Of a stretch of DNA of 64,000 nt, positions 56,616 to 64,000 are shown one piece after another (the stretch's first letter is position 1; the number at the start of each line of letters is the position of its first letter). Both the position numbers and the translations under genes were made by a program. The DNA comes from Arachis hypogaea (Eukaryota; Streptophyta; Magnoliopsida; Fabales; Fabaceae), in contig NC_092045.1 of assembly GCF_003086295.3 (NCBI RefSeq), forward strand, positions 92,270,693-92,334,692, read 5' to 3'. The notes under the pieces are model-generated. The model was not told where the DNA came from. It saw nothing but the letters and a program-made list of their open reading frames with translations, and ran no database searches.

Positions 56616-57144
56616 AAAGGCTCTGTGTGATCTGGGGTCAGGTATAAATCTTATGCCACTCTCTGTAATGGAGAAGCTGGGGATCTTTGAGGTACAAGCT
56701 GCAAGAATCTCATTAGAGATGGCAGACAAGTCAATAAAACAAGCTTATGGATTGGTAGAGGACGTGTTGGTAGAGGTTAAAGACCTTTACATCCATGCTG
56801 ATTTCATAATCTTAGACACTGGAAAGGATGAGAATGAATCCATCATTTTTGGAAGACCCTTCCTAGCCATAGCAAAAGCTGTGATTGATGTTGACAGAGG
56901 TGAACTAGTCCTTCAATTGAATGGGGACTACCTTGTGTTTAAAGCTCAAGGATCTTCTTCTGCAACCATGGAGAGGAAGCATGAAAAGTTTCTCTCAATA
57001 CAGAGTCAAACAAAGCCCCCACAATCAAACTCTAAGTTTGGTGTTGGGAGGCCACAACCAAACTCTAAGTTTGGTCTTGAACCCCCACATTCAAACACTA
57101 AGTTTGGTGTTGGGAGGTCCCAACAATGCTCTGAACATCTGTGA

Positions 57145-57349
57145 AGCTCCATGAGAACTCACTGTCAAGCTATTGACATTAAAGAAACACTTATTGGGAG
57201 GTAACCCAATTTTTATTTATATATATTTCTATTGTTCTTTTATGTTTTATTAGGTTTATGATCATGTGGAGTCACAAAACAATTGCAAAAATTAAAAACA
57301 GAATCAAAAACAGCAGAAGAAAAAGCACACCCTGGAGGAGGAACTCACT
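57145..57349 (+). other. Spacer between gag-protease and palindrome array
   Basis: Noncoding; includes TTATTGGGAGGTAACCCAA. Conserved with the minus-strand copy. Confidence 0.6.
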
Positions 57350-57580
57350 GGCGTTTAAACGCCAGTAAAGAGCATAGAACTGGCATTTAACGCCAGAAAG
57401 AAGCATCAGACTGGTGTTAAACACCAGAAACAAGCATGGAAGTGGCGTTTAACGCCAGAAACATGTTGCAGATTGGCATTGAACGCCCAAAACAAGCATG
57501 GAAGTGGCGTTTAACGCCAGAAACATGCTGCAGTCTGGCGTTAAACGCCAAGATTGCATAAAAAAGGCGTTTACACGCCT
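57350..57580 (+). repeat. Palindrome array, about 31-bp period, eight units
   Basis: GG cores at 57350, 57382, 57413, 57444, 57475, 57506, 57537 and 57566: spacing 32, 31, 31, 31, 31, 31, 29. Units such as TGGCGTTTAACGCCA, with spacers like GAAACATGCTGCAG. The second, third and fifth units carry single changes (GGCATT, GGTGTT). Confidence 0.9.
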
Positions 57581-58007
57581 AATTGGTGCAGGGATGATAA
57601 ATCCTTGACACCTCAGGATCTGTGGACCCCATAGGATCCCCACCTACCTTCTCCCTCTCTCTCACACCTTTTCATAACACTCTTTCTCATCACCTCTTCA
57701 CCACTCACATCCATCCACTCTTCCCCATAAACCCCACCTACCTTCAAATTCAAAATCTCTTCCCCACCTAAACCCACCCTAAATGATCGAACCCTAACCC
57801 CTCTCCCTCCACTTTATAAACCCCCTATCCTTCTTCATTTTCACACAACACCACCCTCTCTTCTACCCCTTGGCCGAAACATACACCACTCTCCCTCTCC
57901 TCCATTTCTTCTTCTTCATCATCTATTCTTTCTTCTTTTGCTCGAGGACGAGCAACATTCTAAGTTTGGTGTGGTAAAAGCATAGCTTTTTTGTTTTTCT
58001 ATAACCA
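57581..58007 (+). other. ORF2 upstream region
   Basis: C/T-rich leader-like sequence. TAAGTTTGGTGTGG (57961) lies close before the ORF2 start. No conserved ORF. Confidence 0.6.
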
Positions 58008-58898
58008 TTGATGGCACCTAAGGCCAGAGAAACCTCAAGAAAGAGGAAAGGGAAGGCAATTGCTTCCACCTCTGAGTCATGGGAGATGGAGAGATTCATC
58101 TCAAAAGCCCATCAAGACCACTTCTATGAAGTTGTGGCCAAGAAGAAGGTGATCCTTGAGGTCCCTTTCATGCTCAAGAAAAATGAGTATCCGGAGATCC
58201 GACATGAGATCCAAAGAAGAGGTTGGGAAGTTCTTACCAACCCCATTCAACAAATCAGAATCTTAATGGTTCAAGAGTTCTATGTTAATGCGTGGATCAC
58301 TAGGAACCATGATCAAAGTATGAACCCGAATCCAAAGAATTATCTTACAATGGTTCGGGGGAAATGCTTAGATTTCAGTCCAGAGAACGTAAGGTTGGCG
58401 TTCAACTTGCCTATGATGCAAGAAAACGCACGCCCCTACACTAGAAGGGTCAACTTTGATCAAAGATTGGACCAAGTCCTCATGGACATATGTGTGGAAG
58501 GAGCTCAATGGAAAAGAGACTCAAAAGGCAAGCCGGTTCAATTGAGAAGACTGGACCTTAAGCCTGTGGCTAGAGAATGGTTGGAGTTCATCCAACGCTC
58601 CATCATCCCCACTAGCAACCGATCCGAAGTAACTGTGGATCGGGCCATCATGATCCATGGCATCATGATTGGAGAGGAGGTAGAAGTTTATGAAGTCATC
58701 CCTCTAGAACTCTACAAAGTAGCCGAAAAGCCCTCCACCTTGGCAAGGCTAGCTTTTCCTCATCTCATTTGCCATCTATGCTACTTAGCTGGAGTTGTCA
58801 TAGAAGGAGACATCCTCATTGAAGAGGACAAGCCCATCACTAAGAAGAGGATGGAGCAAACAAGAGAGCCCATTCATGGATCTCAAGAGACGCAATAA
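58008..58898 (+). pseudogene. Athila-like ORF2 (plant transposon protein domain), C-terminally broken
   Basis: 296-aa frame from MMAPKARETSRKRKGKAIAS, collinear with the minus-strand ORF2 and without its frameshift (MVQEFYVNAWITRNHDQS is intact). All conserved blocks are present (PEIRHEIQRRGWE, MVRGKCLDFSPENVRLAF, RSIIPTSNRSEVTVDRAIMI, ARLAFPHLICHLCYLAGV). The start could be either of two adjacent Met codons. A frame change at about 58895 and later stops (for example near 58965) destroy the coiled-coil tail, whose remnant runs to about 59165 (GPSRR). Function unknown; no similarity to known catalytic enzymes seen. Confidence 0.85.
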
Positions 58899-59165
58899 GG
58901 AAGCTCATCATCAAGAAATCCCTGAGATGCCTCAAGGGATGCATTTTCCTCTAAACAACTATTGAGAACAACTCAACACTTCTCTAGAAGGATTGAGTCA
59001 TAACATGAACTAATTAAGGGTGGAACACCAAGAACACTCCATCATTCTCAATGAGATTAGAGAAGATCAAAGAGCTATGAGGGAGAAGCAACAAAGGCAA
59101 GCAAGAGACATAGAGAAGCTCAAGAACACCATTGGTCCTTCAAGGAGAAGGTACCACCATCACTA

Positions 59166-60268
59166 AAGTGGACTCATTCCTTAACTTCCTTGTTCTTATC
59201 TCTCTGTTTTTCGGTTTTTGAGCTTCATGTTTGTCTATGTTTGTGTCTTTATTACATGATCATTAGTGTCTAGTAACTATATCTTAAGGCTATGAATAAT
59301 TCCATGAATCCTTCACCTTTCTTAAATGAAAAATGTTTTTAATACAAAAGAACAAGAAGTACATGAGTTTCGAATTCATCCTTGAAATTAGTTTAATTAC
59401 ATTGATGTGGTGACAATACTTTTTGTTCTCTGAATGAATTCTTGAACAGTGCATATTTTTTATCTTGTTGTTTATCAATGTTAAAATTGTTGGCTCTTGA
59501 AAGAATGATGAAAAAGAGAAATGTTATTGATAATCTGAAAAATCATAAAATTGATTCTTGAAGCAAGAAAAAGCAGTGAATAACAAAAGCTTGTGAAAAA
59601 AATGGCAAAAAAATAATAAATGAAAAAGAAAAAGCAAGCAGAAAAAGCCAATAGCCCTTAAAACCAAAAGGCAAGGGTAAAAAGGATCCAAGGCTTTGAG
59701 CATCAATGGATAGGAGGGCCCAAGGAAATAAATCCAGGCCTAAGCGGCTAAATCAAGCTGTCCCTAACCATGTGCTTGTGGCATGCAGGTCCAAGTGAAA
59801 AGCTTGAGACTGAGTGGTTAAAGTCATGATCCAAAGCAAAAAGAGTGTGCTTAAGAGCTCTAGACACCTCTAACTGGGGATTTTAGCAAAGCTGAGTCAC
59901 AATCTGAAAAGGTTCACCCAGTCATGTGTCTGTGGCATTTATGTATCCGGTGGTAATACTAGAAAAATAAAGTGCTTAGGGCCACGACCAAGACTCATAA
60001 AAGTAGATGTGTTCAAGAATCAACATACTTAACTAGGAGAATCAATAACAGTATCTGAACTCTGAGTTCCTATGGATGTCAATCATTCTACATTTCAAAG
60101 GATAAAGTGAGATGCCAAAACTGTTCAGAAGCAAAAAGCTATAAGTCCCGCTCATCTAGTTAGAACTAATATTCATTGATATTTTGGGATTTATAGTATA
60201 TTCTCTTCTTTTTATCCTATTTTATTTTCGGTTGCTTGGGGACAAGCAACAATTTAAGTTTGGTGTTG
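59166..60268 (+). other. Athila-like 3' noncoding region
   Basis: Conserved with 19016-20052. Ends AATTTAAGTTTGGTGTTG at the LTR. No ORF. Confidence 0.75.
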
Positions 60269-61909
60269 TGATGAGCGGATAATTTATACATTTTTTGGCA
60301 TTGTTTTTAGGTAATTTTTAGTAAGATATAGCTACTTTTAGGGATGTTTTTATTAGTTTTTATGCAAAATTCATATTTCTGGACTTTACTATGAGTTTGT
60401 GTGTTTTTCTGTGATTTCAAATTTTTTCTGGCTGAAATTGAGGGACCTGAGCAAAAATCTGATTCGGGCTGAAAAAGGACTGCTGATGTTGTTGGATTCT
60501 GACCTCCCTGAACTCAAAATAGATTTTCTAGAGCTACAGAACTTCAAAAGGCGCGCTCTCAACTATGTTGGAACGTAGACATCCAGAGCTTTCCAGCAAT
60601 ATATAGTAGTTTATACTTTATTCGAGTTTAGATGACGAAAACTGGCGTTCAACGCCAGTTCTAAGCTGTATTCTGGAGTAAAACGCCAGAAATACGTCAC
60701 AAACCAGAGTTAAACGCCAAAAACACGTTACAACTTGGCGTTTAACCCCAAGAGAAGCCTCTACACGTGTAAAGCTCAAGCTCAGCCCAAGCACACACCA
60801 AAATGGGCCCCGGAAGTGAATTTCTGCACTTAGACTTATTTCTGTAAACCCTAGTAACTAGTTTAGTATAAATATGACTTTTTACTATTGTATTTTCATC
60901 TTTAGCTTTCCTTAGATCATTTTTGGAGACTATTGATCATGTTTGGGAGGCTGGCCATTCGGCCATGCCTGGACCATCACTTATGTATTTTCAATGGTAG
61001 AGTTTCTACACACCATAGATTAAGGTGTGGAGCTCTGCTGTACCTCGAGTATTAATGCAATTACTACTATTTTCTATTCAATTCAGCTTATTCTTATTCT
61101 AAGATATTCGTTGCACTTCAACATGATGAATGTGATGATCCGTGACACTCATCATCATTCTCACCTATGAACGCGTGCCTGACAACCACTTCCGTTCTAC
61201 CTTAGATCGAGCGCGTATCTCTTGGATTCCTTAATCAGAGTCTTCATGGTATAAGCTAGAATCAATTGGCAGCATTCTTGAGAATCCAGAAAGTATAAAC
61301 CTTGTCTGTGATATTCCGAGTAGGATTCAGGGATTGAATGACTGTAACGTGTTTCAAACTCGCGAGTGTTGGGCATAGTGATAGACGCAAAAGAATCACT
61401 GGATTCTATTCCGACATGATCGAGAACTGACAGATGATTAGCCGTGCTGTGACAGAGCATTTGGACCATTTTTACTGAGAGGATGGCAAGTAGCCATTGA
61501 CAACGGTGACGCCCTATATACAGCTTGCCATGGAAAGGAGTATGAAGGATTGGATGAAGGCAGTAGGAAAGCAGAGATTCAACAGGAATACAGCATCTCT
61601 ATGCACTTATCTGAAATTTCCACCAATGAATTACATAAGTATCTCTATCTTTATTTTATGCTTTATTTATCTTTATATTCGAAAACCATTATAACTATTT
61701 GAATCTGCCTAACTGAGATTTACAAGATAACCATAGCTTGCTTTATACCAACAATCTCTGTGGGATCGACCCTTACTCACGTAAGGTATTACTTGGACGA
61801 CCCAGTGCACTCTCTGGTTAGTTGTGCGAAGTTGTGACAATGTGTGATTCAAGTTTAAGAGCACCAAGTTTATTGGTGCCATTGTTGATGATCACAATTT
61901 CGTGCACTA
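60269..61909 (+). repeat. 3' LTR of Athila-like element
   Basis: Starts TGATGAGCGGATAATT and ends CGTGCACTA (last dinucleotide TA rather than CA), then TSD GAATC. Same length as the 5' LTR. Confidence 0.92.
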
Positions 61910-62575
61910 GAATCCTCTAAGCTAATGTGCGGCTCTGACGCAACGCGGCTAGTAACAACCAATGCTTCTGATTCACCAGGAAGGACAATAGACACAAGAT
62001 GACGGAAATTTTGGCCACCGTTTGATGTGTTTTCTAGTATGATGCAGTAAGCGGGTTTAGGGATGTCCAACTTGTTGCATGTTTTGGACAGCAATCTGGT
62101 CATGCTGACGATGATAAGCGGGTTCCGAGTAGGTTTGTGTGGCACAAGTTGGTTTGCTGCAAGTTGGTGCAAGATGAAAGAAAATGATTTATCATCAAAG
62201 TGTTGGTCTGAGTAGGGAAGAAGATGGGTAAGGAGAAAACTTACGGCGGGGATGCGGTGTAGTGTGACGACGGTCTTCTTCAAAACGTAAGTGCAAAGCT
62301 TTCAACGCTATCCTCTCCATTTGGCGGCGTTCTGGTGGTTGGAGTCCTGCTGGGGCTTTGCCCTTGGCTATCATTTTTCTTCCCTTCTTGGCGTTGCCAT
62401 TCCCTTGGAAGAGAGCCCATGCTTCCTCCGCGTTATCCAAAGTTGGGAACTCCATCCACCCACCGTCTCCGTAGTCATGTAGTTGCTCTGCCACCTCCTC
62501 AGATGAAGTATAAATCCTAGGTATCCATCCAACAAAGACGCAAAAAAATTGTTGGTTATAATTAGTTGTGACCAT
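61910..62575 (-). pseudogene. RNase H1/viroplasmin-like host gene, 5' portion, split by Athila-like insertion
   Basis: Start at 62575 gives MVTTNYNQQFFCVFVGWIPR, IYTSSEEVAEQLHDYGDGGW and MEFPTLDNAEEAWALF. The FVG-x-P-x-IY...EE..EQ...Y....W.EF.T...AE.A...F pattern fits the viroplasmin / RNase H1 N-terminal hybrid-binding domain. A basic linker (to about 62250) and a frame switch at 62208-62244 follow, then DDKSFSFILHQLAANQLVPH, LLSKTCNKLDIPKPAY and a LVTS-like to HISLEDS stretch that loosely recalls a dsRNA-binding fold. No RNase H catalytic domain is visible. The Athila-like element interrupts it at 61909. The likely original product binds RNA or RNA-DNA hybrids; function is inferred. Confidence 0.65.
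62208..62244 (-). other. 37-nt GTAAGT...CAG segment (mini-intron or frameshift)
   Basis: Minus strand GTAAGTTTTCTCC...TACTCAG. Removing these 37 nt joins the two open frames. Ordinary plant introns are longer than about 60 nt, so this may be an intron shortened by deletion or a coincidental frame break. Confidence 0.35.
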
Positions 62576-62819
62576 GGTGTGTTTTTACTAATGTGAATGT
62601 GTGTATAGCCAGTGTTAGTAAAAGGTTTATATAGGCAGTTTATATCGGAGTTGTTTCTTGTTGTAGGCGTGCAAACCTTTATTTATAATTTAAGGGTTTA
62701 GGAGTCTCTGTTGACGATGTGGAGGTAGGGGAATTAGATTCCCTTGACTGTGGTGGGGCCGGCAATGTGAATGTCATGAACTTTTTGCTGAGGAAATGGA
62801 GCCCAAGATTATGTATGTG
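62576..62819 (-). promoter_or_regulatory. Promoter region of the RNase H1-like gene
   Basis: TATATAAA on the minus strand at 62626-62633, about 50 bp upstream of the ATG at 62575, leaving a very short leader. The LTR starting at 62820 lies about 190 bp upstream of this TATA box. Confidence 0.5.
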
Positions 62820-64000
62820 TGATGAGCGGATAATTTATACGCTTTTTGGCATTGTTTTTAGTATGTTTTTAGTATGATCTAGTTAGTTTTTAGTATATTT
62901 TTATTAGTTTTTAGTTAAAATTCACTTTTCTGGACTTTACTATGAGTTTGTGTGTTTTTCTGTGATTTCAGGTATTTTCTGGCTGAAATTGAGGGTTCTG
63001 AGCAAAAATCTGATTCAGAGACTGAAAAGGACTGCAGATGCTGTTGGATTCTGACCTCCCTGCACTCGAAGTGGATTTTCTGGAGCTACAGAAGCCCAAT
63101 TGGCGCGCTCTCAACGGCGTTGGAAAGTAGACATCCTGGGCTTTCCAGCAATATATGATAGTCCATACTTTGCCCAAGATTTGATGGCCCAAACCGGCGT
63201 GGCAAATCAGCCTCAGAAATTCCAGCGTTTAACGCTGGAACTGGCATAAAACTTGGAGTTAAACGCCCAAACTGGCATAAAAGCTGGCGTTTAACTCCAG
63301 AAAAGGTCTCTACACGAAAATGCTTCATTGCTCAGCCCAAGCACACACCAAGTGGACCCAGAAGTGGATTTTTACGTCATTTACTCATTTCTGTATACCC
63401 TAGGTTACTAGTTTACTATTAATAGGATCTTTTGACATTGTATCTGGACCTCATGACACTTTACACGTTTCTTTGTGTACTTTCCACGGCATGAGTCTCT
63501 AAACCCCATGGTTGGGGGTGAGGAGCTCTGCTGTGTCTTGATGGATTAATGCAATTATTACTGTTTTTCATTCAATCATGCTTGCTTCCATTCTAAGATA
63601 TCACTTGTTCTTAAATCGGATGAATGTGATGATCCGTGACAGTCATCATCATTCTCAACTATGAACGTGTGCCTGACAACCACCTCCATTCTACCTTAGA
63701 TTAAGTAGATATCTCTTGGATTCTTTAACCGGAATCTTCGTGGTATAAGCTAGAACTGATGGCGCCATTCAAGAGAATCCGGAAGGTCTAAACCTTGTCT
63801 GTGGTATTCTGAGTAGGATTCAATGATTGAATGACTGTGACGAGCTTCAAACTCCTGATGGCGGGGCGTTAGTGACAGACGCAAAAGAATCACTGGATTC
63901 TATTCCGGCCAGATCGAGAACCGACAGATGGATAGCCGTGCCGTGACAGGGTGCGTTGAACATTTCCACTGAGAGGATGGGAGGTAGCCACTGACAACGG
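62820..64000 (+). repeat. Athila-like LTR, partial, cut by window end
   Basis: Starts TGATGAGCGGATAATT. Contains palindrome units near 63190-63300 (perfect TCCAGCGTTTAACGCTGGA near 63219-63237). The end lies beyond the window, so it cannot be told whether it is solo or part of an element. Upstream base run is TGTGT or similar; TSD not testable. Confidence 0.88.

Larger units (their letters stand above)
51737..57144 (+). pseudogene. Athila-like gag-protease, broken by four stops and two LTR insertions
   Basis: Homologous to the intact 771-aa protein on the minus strand. Segments: 51737-52135, 52142-52351, 52352-52955, 54435-55028, 56621-57144. Nonsense changes against the intact copy: TAC to TAA (52133-52135), CAG to TAG (52349-52351), TGG to TAG (54899-54901), CAA to TAA (about 54971). 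The protease region LCDLGSGINLMPLSVMEKLG follows the second insertion. The C-terminus again has NSKFGV-type repeats over AAGTTTGGTGT motifs. Confidence 0.92.
48560..61909 (+). mobile_element. Complete Athila-like non-autonomous element, 13,350 bp with nested solo LTRs
   Basis: 5' LTR 48560-50200 and 3' LTR 60269-61909 are both 1641 bp. TSD GAATC at 48555-48559 and 61910-61914. Same organisation as the minus-strand array: PBS, leader, gag-protease (broken), palindrome array, ORF2, 3' noncoding. Net of the two inserted solo LTRs and their TSD copies it is about 10.28 kb. LTRs differ at several percent of sites by eye, so it is older than the array at 13979-27822. Confidence 0.93.

Overview
The window is plant nuclear DNA, AT-rich and packed with transposable elements. 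The palindromic GGCGTT..AACGCC repeats, the Athila-like PBS and the LTR families recall Arachis (peanut) repeats; that genus call is from memory and is an inference. Only one stretch looks like a resident host gene, and it is broken. The rest is a stack of LTR retrotransposons, solo LTRs, a LINE remnant, a hAT remnant and a gene-carrying CACTA transposon. Boundaries were read from target site duplications (TSDs), terminal TG..CA dinucleotides and the continuity of interrupted reading frames.

Layout. 1-5393: a young, coding-intact Ty1/copia element (5' LTR cut by the window edge, 1527-aa gag-pol, 3' LTR). 5456-6189: 3' part of a LINE on the minus strand. 6190-34674: a nested stack. The outermost layer is a solo LTR (TSD ATAAT). 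A TTF-type hAT transposase pseudogene (minus strand) sits in it. That hAT is split by a CACTA element (7939-12618, TSD AAA) and by a second solo LTR (13306-31459, TSD TACAA). The second LTR in turn holds a 13.8-kb partial tandem array of an Athila-like non-autonomous element (13979-27822). 34680-43676: a decayed Tat-lineage Ty3 element, with gag-pol on the minus strand and an intron-containing gene on the plus strand that is split by a solo LTR (36581-38874, TSD GGTAC). 43677-47620: a 3' LTR and pol tail of a chromodomain-type (Tekay-like) Ty3 element.

48302-62575 is a minus-strand host-type gene with an RNase H1/viroplasmin-like N-terminal domain. It is split by a complete 13,350-bp Athila-like element (48560-61909, TSD GAATC), which carries two further solo LTRs in its gag. 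62820-64000 is the start of another LTR of the same family.

Most notable: (i) the CACTA element carries exon fragments resembling at least four unrelated host genes (ABCG-type P-loop, CYP97B-like P450, lysyl-tRNA synthetase, ribosomal protein L1); (ii) the Athila-like family carries arrays of about 16-bp palindromes with an almost exact 31-bp period, in its internal region and in its LTRs; (iii) the 5-kb LTR-gag segment is duplicated with only about three substitutions noticed by eye; (iv) the nesting is four to five layers deep.

All homology calls are recognition by eye, with no database search. Pfam names are from memory.
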